Position numbers and translations under genes: made by a program
Notes under the pieces: generated by a model
What the model saw: the letters and a program-made list of their open reading frames with translations, nothing else
Told to the model about the DNA's origin: nothing
Databases searched by the model: none
Assembly (NCBI GenBank): GCA_003156595.1
Contig: PMHH01000113.1
Location: 1-50,378 of the forward strand
DNA: 50,378 bases
Origin: Acidimicrobiaceae bacterium
GTDB lineage: Bacteria; Actinomycetota; Acidimicrobiia; Acidimicrobiales; Palsa-688
Direction of reading: 5' to 3'
In this document: piece after piece, positions 1-9,039 of the stretch
Layout: every line of letters begins with the position of its first letter
How positions within the stretch are numbered: the first letter of the stretch is position 1

Positions 1-15
1 ACGGGGCGGGGCGGG

Positions 16-3000
16 TCACGGGGCGGGGCGGCGCCAGCGCTTCGCCAGTTCGTACACCGGCTCGGTCAGCAGATCGACGATCGGCTGCTCCCCGAGACGG
101 TGGTCGTCGAAGGTCGGCTCGGTCTCTGTGACGGCGTCGCGGAGCGCGGAGTAGCGGTTGCGGTAACCGCTGAGGACCGCCTTGGCCGCGTCCGACGACA
201 GGCGATCACGAAAACGGACATGCAGCAGCGTCATCCCCGTCACCTGCGTCCCCTTCGCCTCTGGCACGAGAACCACGGTACGGCCGTCGCTGGCGCCGCG
301 AACCACCGTGACTTCCCGTTCGTCCGCGGCCCGGTGCTTGCTTCCGAGCAGCCGGGGATCGGACCCCGTTCGAGACGCCGGCATGGACAGGACCACCCCA
401 CCCTGATCGACGACCGCGATCGTAGGAGCAGCCGAGGGCGCCCAATCGATGCGGTAGCGGGTGAAGCCGGCGACCTCGGCCACTGACGGGTCCAGCGCGC
501 CAAGAGTGCGCAACGCCCGGTACCCGAGGGTGTCGGGAGGGGCGCCGACGGCCAGCGTGGCTTTGACGAGGGGCACCCCGAAGAGGGCATCCTCGCTGCG
601 GGAGATCCCGACGGTGACGGTCTTGGCCTGGTGCTTGATGGCATCCACCGGGCGGGTCAACTCGTCAATGCCGGCGTTGAGGGCATCCAGCAGATCGGCG
701 ACCAGCGCGCTCGGCACCCCTATCTTGCCCGACTCCAGCTCGTAGCCCTCCAGAGGCAGCACGCCGGTCGCGTAACGCAGCAAGGACACCAGTTGCACGG
801 CAGTGGCGGCTTCGAGGTTTCCGTTGTAGCTGCCGTCGCGCAGGCCGTCCAGGAATGGCTGCGTCAGCCGCTGCAGGTCCGGCCGCAGGCGGTCGATCAG
901 ATCGTCGGGCCCGGTGCCGACCGCCGCTTCGATGGTGGCCCGGGCCTCCCGCAGCGGCCGGGCCTGCGCATCGATCGAGACCGCCGCCTCGTAACCGAAA
1001 AGGTGGCCGACCATGGCCGACAACACGAACGCCAGGCTGGCATCGGTCTCCGGCACCGTGATCACGTCCTGAGCCCAGGCCCGGAAGCGGTCAGCCTCGC
1101 CCTCGGTCGCCACCACCACAGGCGCGGCTTTGTGGGCCCGGTAGATGGCGATCTCCTTCGCCACGTCGTCGGCGTTCGGGCCGCGCAGCCCAGCCGCGCA
1201 GACCAGGATCAGTGGTTCGCAAGACAGGTCGATGTGCTTCTTGTCCTCGGTGGCGTCGCTGGATATGGAGCGGTAGCACAGCTCCGACAACTTGATGCGA
1301 ACCTCCGCCGCGGCGATCCGGTCCGGACCGTTGCCAACCACGGCCCAGTACCGCCGCGGCGGCGCCACGGACGCGGCAATCCGGCCGATCTCCTCCCGGC
1401 AGCCCAGCACCTGCTCCATGGCGGCGGGCAGTTCCCGCAAGGCCCGCAGCACCCGGTCGATCTCGGCCGCCGCGGTTGGTCCGCCCCCAATGTCGACTGC
1501 GGCCACCTGCGCCAGCGCCCCGGCCAGCAGCCACCCGGCGGCGACCTGGGCGTAGAACGCCTTGGTAGACGCCACGCTCATCTCAACGTCGCGGCCGTCG
1601 GACGTGTGCAGGACCCCGTGCGCCTTGGCGGCCAGATCGCTGTTGCGGCGGTTGACCACGGCCACCACGTGGGCGCCACGGGTGCGGACCAGGTCGACGG
1701 TGCGGTTGGTGTCGGTTGTGGTCCCGGACTGGCTGATGGCGACGACCAGGGTGTCGCTCATGTCGTCGGAGAGCCCGAAGCCGGAGAGTTCGGTGGCGGG
1801 AAGCGCCGAGACCGACAATCCCGGCAGGCAGCGGGTGATGGCTGCGGCCACCGCCTGCCCGGCCACCGCCGCGGTGCCTTGCCCGATGACGAGCACCCGC
1901 TCGAGCGTTCCGCCGGCGAGGGCAGCGACCAGGCTGGGCGGGATGGTGTCCTCGCCGACCCGGACCACCAGCCGGCCGTCATCGCCGGTCCCGATCCTTC
2001 CCCGAAGGGTTTTGCGGAACGACGTGGGGGCCTCGGTCAGCTCCTTCAGGAGGAAGTGGTGAAAGTTCGCCCGGTCGATGTCCCTCGTGGTGATCTCGGC
2101 GGTGACCACGTCGTGCGGGTCGAGCGGGAGGGCGCCGCTGTCGTAGCGGGACCGGGTCAATGCCCCCAGGCTGCCGGCGCCTTCCCGGCGCAGGACCATC
2201 ACCTGGCCCCGAGTGGTCTCCCCGTCCATCCGCACGTACTGGGCGGTCTCGTCGACGAGCCCGTACGGCTCGCTGGCGACCACGAAGGCGTCCTCGGCCA
2301 GGCCGACATACAGCGACTGGCCGGACCCGCAGAGCGCCAGATACAGCTCGTCGGGTTCGGCCGCGGCGGAGGCGGCGATGGCCACCGACCCCTCGAAGCG
2401 GGCAACGCTGGCGCGGAACGCCTCCTCCATCGGGGCGCCTGCTCCGAGTCGACGGGACACCATGGCCGGGATGACCTTGGCATCGGTGGTGATCTCCGGA
2501 GCGAAAAGCAGGCCCTCCGAGAGCCGGAGGTCGCCATGGTTGTCGACGTCGCCATTGAGGGCCGCGATCACGTACGGGCCCTCCACCCGGTCCACCTCGT
2601 CGGAGTTGAGGGGATGGGCATTGGCCTCGGAGATGATGCCAACGCTGGCCCACCGGGTATGGCCGATGACGGTGGCACGGGCGCCCGGTCCGGCCAGCGC
2701 CCGAGCCAGGAGGCGGTCGGCGTGAATGGCAGCGCGAAGAACCTTGACGTTGTCGCCGAGCTCGCCGATTTCGGCGGCGGCCTTGTACACCAGGCTCAGG
2801 CAACCGTCCACCGTACGCACAGCGCCGGACCCGAAGAGAGGGTCAGCGGCGCGCCCGTCGACCAGCGCCCGCACGGCGTCATCGGTGAAATCCAGCCCGT
2901 GGCCAGTGATGGACACATGGATCCCGGCCGAGTCCCGGCCCCGTACTTCCAGCCGGTCGATGGCTGCCAGGGCGACCTGGATGGACCACCAGCCATCCAG

Positions 3001-3462
3001 GGCTCCGGGCCCGTCGGGTAGCGGAGGCGATCCTTCCGGCAGTAGGGCGACCACGGCGCGGGCCGTGCCGAGCCGGTCGCGGTCGATTGCCCACCAGGCG
3101 TCCTTGAGGGCGATCAGCTCCGCGTTGACGCGTTCCTGCGCGGGCGGATCGAGATCGAGGGCGCCGCTATCCATCTGCGTTTCCAACCGGGACAAGGCCG
3201 CGCCGATCCGCTCGGTCAGCGCCGCGATGCGGTTGACCGTGTCGGGGGCCGCGAGCAGGCTGCGCAGACCAGGAGTGCCCCGCAGGACCCGGTCGACCTC
3301 TTGCAGGTTGGAGAGGGCCGACCCGAGACGGATCAGGCCCGCCTCATCGGCTGCGGGTGAGGCCAGCAGCTCGACCACACCTTCGAGAGCGGCCAGGATC
3401 TGGCTGGGGTCGGGAGCCGGCCGGGACGACGGCTGGCGGAGGACGGCAACGATCCCGCACAT
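16..3462 (-). CDS. GlmS-like glutamine amidotransferase with two SIS domains, oversized (1148 aa)
   Basis: The N-terminus is MCGIVAVL, so after Met removal Cys is the N-terminal nucleophile of a class II (Ntn) glutamine amidotransferase. Other glutaminase landmarks follow: RGRDSAGI near residue 175, GHTRWASVG near 270 and ALNGDVDNHGD near 305. Two SIS (sugar isomerase) domains follow, the first with the phosphosugar-binding run AISQSGTTTDT near residue 580 and the second from about 705 to 830. Family knowledge: GlmS makes glucosamine-6-phosphate from fructose-6-phosphate and glutamine and is about 610 aa. This protein is nearly twice that. About 145 mostly helical residues are inserted between the first strand and the RGxDSAG helix, and about 300 extra residues follow the second SIS domain. 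The usual GlmS C-terminal tail (LAKSVTVE-like) is absent. It is therefore probably not the housekeeping GlmS but a long actinobacterial paralogue of unknown sugar specificity. The start is fixed by the catalytic Cys. Confidence 0.85.
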   Translation of the reverse strand: MCGIVAVLRQPSSRPAPDPSQILAALEGVVELLASPAADEAGLIRLGSALSNLQEVDRVLRGTPGLRSLLAAPDTVNRIAALTERIGAALSRLETQMDSGALDLDPPAQERVNAELIALKDAWWAIDRDRLGTARAVVALLPEGSPPLPDGPGALDGWWSIQVALAAIDRLEVRGRDSAGIHVSITGHGLDFTDDAVRALVDGRAADPLFGSGAVRTVDGCLSLVYKAAAEIGELGDNVKVLRAAIHADRLLARALAGPGARATVIGHTRWASVGIISEANAHPLNSDEVDRVEGPYVIAALNGDVDNHGDLRLSEGLLFAPEITTDAKVIPAMVSRRLGAGAPMEEAFRASVARFEGSVAIAASAAAEPDELYLALCGSGQSLYVGLAEDAFVVASEPYGLVDETAQYVRMDGETTRGQVMVLRREGAGSLGALTRSRYDSGALPLDPHDVVTAEITTRDIDRANFHHFLLKELTEAPTSFRKTLRGRIGTGDDGRLVVRVGEDTIPPSLVAALAGGTLERVLVIGQGTAAVAGQAVAAAITRCLPGLSVSALPATELSGFGLSDDMSDTLVVAISQSGTTTDTNRTVDLVRTRGAHVVAVVNRRNSDLAAKAHGVLHTSDGRDVEMSVASTKAFYAQVAAGWLLAGALAQVAAVDIGGGPTAAAEIDRVLRALRELPAAMEQVLGCREEIGRIAASVAPPRRYWAVVGNGPDRIAAAEVRIKLSELCYRSISSDATEDKKHIDLSCEPLILVCAAGLRGPNADDVAKEIAIYRAHKAAPVVVATEGEADRFRAWAQDVITVPETDASLAFVLSAMVGHLFGYEAAVSIDAQARPLREARATIEAAVGTGPDDLIDRLRPDLQRLTQPFLDGLRDGSYNGNLEAATAVQLVSLLRYATGVLPLEGYELESGKIGVPSALVADLLDALNAGIDELTRPVDAIKHQAKTVTVGISRSEDALFGVPLVKATLAVGAPPDTLGYRALRTLGALDPSVAEVAGFTRYRIDWAPSAAPTIAVVDQGGVVLSMPASRTGSDPRLLGSKHRAADEREVTVVRGASDGRTVVLVPEAKGTQVTGMTLLHVRFRDRLSSDAAKAVLSGYRNRYSALRDAVTETEPTFDDHRLGEQPIVDLLTEPVYELAKRWRRPAP

Positions 3463-3519
3463 GGAGCCAGGCTACCGGTCCGAGGGCCTGCCGATCCGGA
3501 CGCGAGCAGCCCGGCTGGT

Positions 3520-5067
3520 TTACCCGCCGGCCATGTTGCGCACGGCGAGTACGCCGAACACCACGCTGGACCCGATCGGCGAGCCGGGCCCGGGGTAGCA
3601 GTGGTTGGTCCACGACGCCATGGTGTTGCCCGCCGCGTACAGGCCTGGCAGGACGGAGCCGTCCTCTCGAAGCGCCCGGGCGGAGCCGTCACAGCGGACC
3701 CCGCCCTTGGTGCCCAGGTCGGCCGGCATGACCTTCCAGGCATAGAAGGGCGGGGTGGAGACCGGCCCCAGGTTCGGATTGGAACCCTGGGTGGCGTCGC
3801 CGAAGAAACGGTCGAAGTCCGACTCGCCCCGATGGAACTGCTCGTCGGTGCCGGCCTCGGCAAACCGGTTGAACTCTTCGACAGTGGCCGCCAGGGCTGC
3901 CCCGGGGATTCCGATCGCGCCCGCCAGGTCCCCCAGCGAAGCGGCCTTGGTGATCGCACCGCTGTCGAACCACTCCGGCCCGATCTCGCGGCCGGGTCGG
4001 GTCGCCGCGAACCCGTACCGGTCGACGTGAGCCTGGTCGACCACGAACCAGCACGGGATGTGGGATATACCGCCGGCGTGGCCCTCGACCATCGCCCGCC
4101 CGAGGCGGTCGTACGGCCAGGACTCGTTGGCGAAGCGAAGCCCGGCTCCGTTGACTATGAGCCCGCCGGGCTTACCCCGCTCGAAGAGCCGGAACGCCAC
4201 TGTCTGGTCGGGCAGCAAGAATCCGGGGGCCCACCAGCACTCCTCCAGCAGCTCGGTGTCGGCTCCCGCGGCCACGGCGGCCCGGAGGGGCCCGCCGGTG
4301 TTGCCCGGCGCGCCGAGGGTCCAGTCGGCCCCTAAAGGTGACTGGTAGCGCCTGCGCAGGTCAGGGTCCTGCTCGAAGCCCCCGGCGGCCAGCAGCACGC
4401 CGCGCTCGGCCCGGATCCGGACGAGCTCGTCGCCGGCGCGTGCCTCCGCACCTACGACGCGACCGTCCTCGGTGACGAGCGACTCGAGCGCGGTGTGGCG
4501 CTGCAGCACGGTGTCCGTTTCGGACAGGGCGACCAGCAGGCGAGACAAGAAGGCCCGGCCGCCAATGACGGTAGGAGCGGGCTCACGCCACCCGCCTCGC
4601 TCGGCGGAGAGGGGCTGGCGCAGGTTCTCGAGGACCTTCTCGTGTCCGGTGGCGTCGAAGTCGAGGGCGTAGATGGACCGACCGGCGGGCAGGGCACCGG
4701 GGACTTCACAGAAGTAGTCGGGGAAGGGACGCCACTCGAATTCCAGCCACGGGCTGGCTTCCAGGTCGGCGATGATCCCAGGCCCGGCTGCCAGGTACGC
4801 GTCGCGAAGCTGGCGCCGAGCGGTTCCGACAGTGGCATCCAGGTACCGTTCGACCAGGTCGGCGGAGTCGACCAGGCCGGCTCGTGCGTTGGCGGGGTTG
4901 AGAGGGATCCACATGCCGCCGCCCGAGTAAGCCGTGGTGCCGCCGAATAGGTCGGTCTTCTCGATGACCACCGTACGCAACCCCGAAGTGGCCGCCGTGA
5001 GCGCGGCCGCCAAGGCTCCGCCGCCGCTGCCGACGACGAGCACGTCGCATTCCTGGTCCCATCCCAT
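3520..5067 (-). CDS. FAD-binding dehydrogenase, 3-ketosteroid delta-1-dehydrogenase-like
   Basis: A 515-aa flavoprotein of the fumarate reductase/KstD superfamily. The Rossmann motif GSGGGALAAALTAA lies at residues 11-24, followed by IEKTDLFGGTTAYSGGGMW, the FAD-binding segment typical of KstD enzymes. The C-terminus has DLGTKGG, GLYAAGN and CYPGPGSPIGSS, the flavin-closing motifs of this family. KstD enzymes dehydrogenate the A-ring of 3-ketosteroids, but the exact substrate cannot be read from sequence. The ATG at 5067 is chosen because the Rossmann fold starts six residues later; an open frame continues upstream but would run through the operator. It diverges from a TetR gene at 5173, with a perfect 19-bp inverted repeat between them, so repression by that TetR is likely. 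Confidence 0.82.
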   Translation of the reverse strand: MGWDQECDVLVVGSGGGALAAALTAATSGLRTVVIEKTDLFGGTTAYSGGGMWIPLNPANARAGLVDSADLVERYLDATVGTARRQLRDAYLAAGPGIIADLEASPWLEFEWRPFPDYFCEVPGALPAGRSIYALDFDATGHEKVLENLRQPLSAERGGWREPAPTVIGGRAFLSRLLVALSETDTVLQRHTALESLVTEDGRVVGAEARAGDELVRIRAERGVLLAAGGFEQDPDLRRRYQSPLGADWTLGAPGNTGGPLRAAVAAGADTELLEECWWAPGFLLPDQTVAFRLFERGKPGGLIVNGAGLRFANESWPYDRLGRAMVEGHAGGISHIPCWFVVDQAHVDRYGFAATRPGREIGPEWFDSGAITKAASLGDLAGAIGIPGAALAATVEEFNRFAEAGTDEQFHRGESDFDRFFGDATQGSNPNLGPVSTPPFYAWKVMPADLGTKGGVRCDGSARALREDGSVLPGLYAAGNTMASWTNHCYPGPGSPIGSSVVFGVLAVRNMAGG

Positions 5068-5131
5068 GGGCTGGACGGTACCAACCAGAGTGCCCGCCGG
5101 CCCGATCAGGCCCGATGTGCACAGTGTGCGT

Positions 5132-5150
5132 GTTTGCACAACGTGCAAAC
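5132..5150. promoter_or_regulatory. Perfect 19-bp inverted repeat, likely TetR operator
   Basis: GTTTGCACAACGTGCAAAC: two perfect 8-bp arms (GTTTGCAC/GTGCAAAC) around AAC. It lies in the divergent spacer 22 bp before the TetR start and 64 bp before the flavoprotein start. Size and symmetry fit a TetR dimer site. A -10-like TACTAG follows at 5155-5160, so binding here would cover the TetR promoter. Assignment to this TetR is inference from position. Confidence 0.7.
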
Positions 5151-5172
5151 TTTTTACTAGAGTGCTCGATCG

Positions 5173-5832
5173 ATGACCGTCGAGCTGGCCCCGTCGCGGC
5201 GAGAACGCAAGAAGCAGGCGACCCGCCAGGCCATCCACGAGGCCGCCTTCACCCTGGCCGAGGAGGATGGGCTGGTAGGGGTGACCGTCGAGGCCATCGC
5301 GGCGCGGGCCGACGTGGCGCCCCGGACGTTCTTCAACTATTTCCCCTCCAAGGAGGAGGCCATCCTCGACTGGGACGGAGAGCGGCCCGAGAGCATGCGT
5401 CGGGCCCTCCTAGCCCGCCCGCTGGCGGAGGACGCCCTCACCGCCCTGCGCCGGGTCATGGAGGACGAGGTGGCTCAGCGGGTCCTTGACGCCGAGCGGG
5501 CCCTGCGCCGGATGCGCCTCATACGATCGGAACCCCACCTGCGGGCGGCCATGGCCGCCTGCTCCGAGGACATGGAGCGCGCCCTGGTGGCCGGCGTCGC
5601 CGAACGGACCGGCCAGGACGTCGACGCCGACCTCTACCCGGCCCTGGTCGTGAGCGCGGCGTGGGGGGCATTCAAGGTCGCCCACCTGCGTTGGAGCGAC
5701 CTCGGCGGGCGCGTCTCCTTCGAGGCCCTGCTGGCGTCCGCCTTCGACACCCTCGCCAATGGCCTGGCCCCACCCGCAATCGACCGACACCCGCACGACC
5801 GCCCCCCGACCCACGAAAGACATCGCCGATGA
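5173..5832 (+). CDS. TetR family transcriptional regulator
   Basis: 219 aa. The N-terminal HTH is textbook TetR: RRERKKQATRQAIHEAA, then VTVEAIAARADVAPRTFFNYFPSKEEAIL at about residues 37-65. The C-terminal ligand domain is generic, so the inducer is unknown. The stop overlaps the start of the following MFS gene by 4 bases (ATGA), which makes the two genes one translationally coupled unit. A perfect dyad lies just upstream. The arrangement (TetR plus exporter, divergent oxidoreductase) suggests ligand-induced relief of both an enzyme and a drug/metabolite exporter. The start has no good ribosome-binding site and may be leaderless or short-leadered. Confidence 0.88.
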   Translation: MTVELAPSRRERKKQATRQAIHEAAFTLAEEDGLVGVTVEAIAARADVAPRTFFNYFPSKEEAILDWDGERPESMRRALLARPLAEDALTALRRVMEDEVAQRVLDAERALRRMRLIRSEPHLRAAMAACSEDMERALVAGVAERTGQDVDADLYPALVVSAAWGAFKVAHLRWSDLGGRVSFEALLASAFDTLANGLAPPAIDRHPHDRPPTHERHRR

Positions 5833-8276
5833 CCATCGCTCCCGAGGCTCCGGCCGCCCCCTCTACCGAATACACCCACCGCCAGATCATGCTGGTCATG
5901 TCCGGGCTGATGATGGGCATGTTGCTGGCCGCCCTCGACCAGACCATCGTCTCCACCGCGCTCACCACCATCAGCCGGGACTTCCACCGCCTTGACCTCT
6001 ACAGCTGGGTCGTGACCTCCTACCTGCTTACCTCGACGGCCAGCACCCCGTTGTACGGGAAGATCAGCGACGTCTTCGGGCGCAAACGGATCTTCCAATT
6101 CGCCATCGTGATCTTCCTGATCGGCAGCGCCCTATCCGGTCTCAGCCAGAACATGTACCAGCTGATCATCTTCCGGGGCGTGCAGGGGCTGGGGGCGGGC
6201 GGGCTCATGACCCTGGCCATGGCCATTGTCGGCGACGTCATCCCGCCCCGGGAACGGGGCCGCTACCAGGGGTATTTCGGGGCGGTCTTCGGCGTGGCGA
6301 GCGTCATCGGGCCGCTGGTCGGTGGGTTCCTGGTCGACGAGGCCTCGTGGCGGTGGGTGTTCTACGTCAACCTCCCGATCGGGGCAGTGGCCCTGGTGGT
6401 GATCAACCGGGTCCTCCAGCTCGACCACACCCCCCGTCGCAGCAAGATCGACATCCTCGGTTCGGCCCTCATCGTGTCGGGGGTGTCGTTGCTGCTCGTC
6501 GCCGTGCAGGACGCCGGCTCCGCCGCCCGGATCACCACCGCGGCGTGGGCCTACGGCATCCCGGGCGTGATCCTGATCGTGGCGTTCGTGTGGTGGGAGA
6601 CCAAGGCCGAAGAGCCCATCATCCCCTTGCGCTTGTTCAGGAACCGGGTGTTCAGCGTGGCCAACGTCCTGGCGTTCATCACGGGCGCGGTGATGTTCGG
6701 GGCGTTGATCTTCCTGCCCCAGTACTTCCAGCGCGTCCGCGGCATCAGCCCGACCCTGTCGGGCCTGCGGCTGCTACCGATGCTGGCAGGGATGCTCATC
6801 ACCTCGATCAGTTCGGGTCGGCTGATCTCGAAGCTGGGTCGCTACAAGGCGTTCGTGGTCGCCGGGACCGGGATCCTGGCCGTGGGGCTCGGCTGGATGA
6901 CCACCATCGGTTTCCAGACCAGCGGCTGGCTGCTGTCCGCCATGCTGTTCGTGGTGGGCGCCGGCCTCGGCCTCTTCGCAGTCGCCAGCGTGGTGGCGGC
7001 CCTATGCACGGACGTCGGCGAGCTCATCGCCGTCCGCTTCGCCATGGGCGCCGCGGCCGCCCTGATCTACCCGACCACCCTGTCGATCATCACCAACACC
7101 TTCCCGGACCGCCGGGCCCGGGCCGCCGCGATCGGAGCGTGGGGAGCGGTGACCGGGCTCGGGGTCGCCACTGGCCCGGTGATCGGGGGCGCGCTGCTCG
7201 AACGGTTCTGGTGGGGATCGGTCTTCTTGGCCTTGATCCCCGTCGCCATCGTGGCCCTGGTGGGCGCCTGGCTCGTCGTGCCCCGATCCCGTCTGGCCGA
7301 CCGCGCGCCCCTCGACCGCACCGGCTTGGGGCTGTCCGTGGTGGCCCTCGGCAGCCTGGTGTTCACCATCATCGAGGCGCCTGATCACGGTTGGCTCAGC
7401 CCTCGCAGCATGGCCGGCTTCCTGCTGACCGCCGGCGTGGTGGTCCTGTTCGTAGGCTGGGAACGCAGCCGCCAGGACCCCATGCTCGACGTCGGCCTCT
7501 TCACCAACTTGCGGTTCTCTGCGGCCAGTGGCTCGGTGACCGTCGCATTCTTCTCGCTGTTCGGGTTCATCTTCCTGATCACCCAGTATTTCCAGCAGCT
7601 GCGTGACTACAGCCCCCTGTCGACGGGCGTGCGGATCCTCCCGGTGGCATTCAGCATCGCCGTCTCTTCCATCGTCGGGTCCCGCCTGCTCGTGCGACTC
7701 GGCAACAAGGCCGTCGTAGCCGGCGGGCTGCTGTCCCTCGCGGCCGCCTTCGCCTGGATCGCCATGTCGGCTTCCTTGGTGAAATATGACCTGATCGCGG
7801 CGCAGATGGTTCTCCTCGGAACGGGCATGGGGCTGACGTCCGCTGGCGCCACCGAGTCGATCATGGGAGTCGTCAAGCCCGAGCAGGCCGGCGCCGGCAG
7901 CGCAGTCAACGACGCCACCCGCGAGATCGGTGGAACCCTCGGTGTCGCCGTTCTCGGCAGCGTCTATTCGACTCTCTACGCCCACAGCCTGGACCGGTCC
8001 TCCGCCGTGCCGGCCGCGCTGCTCCATCGGGCCACGACCAGTTTCGGGGCCGGTCGGGCCGTCGCCACCCACTTGCAGGGCGCCGCCGGGGTGGCCTTCG
8101 GCCACGCGGTCACGCAGTCATTCATGGTCGGTCTGCACGCCGCGTGCTTCGTGGCTGCCGGCGTGTGCCTGACTGGCGCCGTCGCCGTCACGGCCCTTCT
8201 CCCCAGCCGCCCGGGTCAGGCGCCCGCTCTCGCCGCCGCCTCGGCCTCCGCTCCCCCGTGCCCCGCGACGGTGTAG
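5829..8276 (+). CDS. MFS transporter, in-frame chimera of two DHA2 (14-TM) exporters
   Basis: 815 aa, against about 500 for DHA2/EmrB-QacA proton antiporters. Residues 1-380 read as a normal DHA2 N-terminal part: LDQTIVSTALTTI in TM1, FGRKR in loop 2-3, RGVQGLGAGG in TM4, GPLVGG motif C in TM5, and on through TM11 and the start of TM12 (VVGAGLGLF). From about residue 384 (near base 6975) the sequence becomes TM3 of a second DHA2 protein (AVASVVAAL). It then repeats TM4 (RFAMGAAAALIYPTT), TM5 motif C (GVATGPVIGG) and continues to TM14. TM1-2 of the second copy and TM13-14 of the first are missing. About 23 helices result, and the merged helix joins an out-to-in TM12 with an in-to-out TM3. The second half would therefore be inverted relative to its native topology. 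Start by ATGA overlap with TetR. Function as a whole is doubtful. Confidence 0.8.
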   Translation: MTIAPEAPAAPSTEYTHRQIMLVMSGLMMGMLLAALDQTIVSTALTTISRDFHRLDLYSWVVTSYLLTSTASTPLYGKISDVFGRKRIFQFAIVIFLIGSALSGLSQNMYQLIIFRGVQGLGAGGLMTLAMAIVGDVIPPRERGRYQGYFGAVFGVASVIGPLVGGFLVDEASWRWVFYVNLPIGAVALVVINRVLQLDHTPRRSKIDILGSALIVSGVSLLLVAVQDAGSAARITTAAWAYGIPGVILIVAFVWWETKAEEPIIPLRLFRNRVFSVANVLAFITGAVMFGALIFLPQYFQRVRGISPTLSGLRLLPMLAGMLITSISSGRLISKLGRYKAFVVAGTGILAVGLGWMTTIGFQTSGWLLSAMLFVVGAGLGLFAVASVVAALCTDVGELIAVRFAMGAAAALIYPTTLSIITNTFPDRRARAAAIGAWGAVTGLGVATGPVIGGALLERFWWGSVFLALIPVAIVALVGAWLVVPRSRLADRAPLDRTGLGLSVVALGSLVFTIIEAPDHGWLSPRSMAGFLLTAGVVVLFVGWERSRQDPMLDVGLFTNLRFSAASGSVTVAFFSLFGFIFLITQYFQQLRDYSPLSTGVRILPVAFSIAVSSIVGSRLLVRLGNKAVVAGGLLSLAAAFAWIAMSASLVKYDLIAAQMVLLGTGMGLTSAGATESIMGVVKPEQAGAGSAVNDATREIGGTLGVAVLGSVYSTLYAHSLDRSSAVPAALLHRATTSFGAGRAVATHLQGAAGVAFGHAVTQSFMVGLHAACFVAAGVCLTGAVAVTALLPSRPGQAPALAAASASAPPCPATV

Positions 8277-8542
8277 CGGCCCGTCAGGTTGGGGGGCCGG
8301 CCCAATCGGAGTGAGGGTCTGACGCCGGGAACGAGTCAGCCTCTTGCTCGTCTAAGTAGTCGTCGGCTGCGACACCGAAGGCTTTCGGCTCGCTCCTCTG
8401 GTCCACTGGCGCGGTATCGGCAGGGTCGTGGTTGGGTCTCGGATCGGCCATGGGCACTCCTGGAGGCGGCGCGTACCGATCGACGCTAGCCGGTCCCTTG
8501 ATCGATCCGGCGGGCTGTCGTAGTGTTTCTCAGGAGCCAACA

Positions 8543-9039
8543 TTGTTTCAAGAAAGTAAACTCACTGCGTTTCCGATCGACGTAGCTCAAGTAGACGACC
8601 CCACGGCTGTCGGTGCCTGGTTGGAGCGACACGGCATCGAGGCGGTCCACATCGGCGTGTTCGACGCCACGGGAACGCTCGCGGCAGAAACGGTTCCCGG
8701 CCCACTCGGCGATCGACGCTCACCGCCGTGACCGCGCCCACTGTCAACTCCTACCGCCGCTTCGCGGACGCCGGTTTCTGGGCCCCGGTCTTCGCCGATT
8801 GGGGCTTCCAGAATCGCACCACGGCCGGCAAGACGGTAGCGCGCATCCTGTCGACCCTCGGGGAAGCCCTCGACGCCCTCGAAGCCGACCAGATCGTCAA
8901 AGCGGCTCTGCCGGGCGAGATGTACCGGGTATTCAGTCACTACAAGCGGGACGAGTGGGAACGCTTCATCGCTACCATCAGCGACTGGGACATCAGGAGT
9001 ACCTGGACATCCTCCCTTAAGCTCCCGCCGGCTGACTGA
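8543..9039 (+). pseudogene. Glutamine synthetase family remnant (deleted and frameshifted)
   Basis: Three glutamine-synthetase segments survive in three frames. The first starts at TTG 8543 with AGGAG 6 nt upstream and reads AWLERHGIEAVHIGVFDATGT, the beta-Grasp N-terminus. A 1-nt insertion near 8680 moves the next piece (RQKRFPAHSAID) to another frame. From 8731 a third frame reads APTVNSYRRF, GFWAP and WGFQNRTT, the ATP/ammonium-site region, and then jumps to the C-terminus (EALDALEADQIV, YKRDEWERF, ISDWDI). Most of the catalytic barrel is missing. A complete family member is about 450 aa; about 160 codons remain. The subtype (GlnA, GlnT or glutamylpolyamine synthetase) cannot be told. Its 3' end overlaps the end of the kinase gene on the other strand. 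Confidence 0.72.

Noticed and set aside
631-3021. Very long open frame on the plus strand opposite the GlmS-like gene (796 codons)
   Set aside because: It is antisense to a protein with clear catalytic motifs, and its translation is Gly/Arg/His-rich low-complexity without motifs; an effect of high GC.
7002-8105. Minus-strand open frame of 367 codons opposite the MFS gene
   Set aside because: Shadow of the membrane protein; no membrane or domain pattern, and composition typical of antisense GC-rich frames.
8283-8306. GC-rich inverted repeat after the MFS gene as a terminator
   Set aside because: The stem is short and imperfect, with no T-run.
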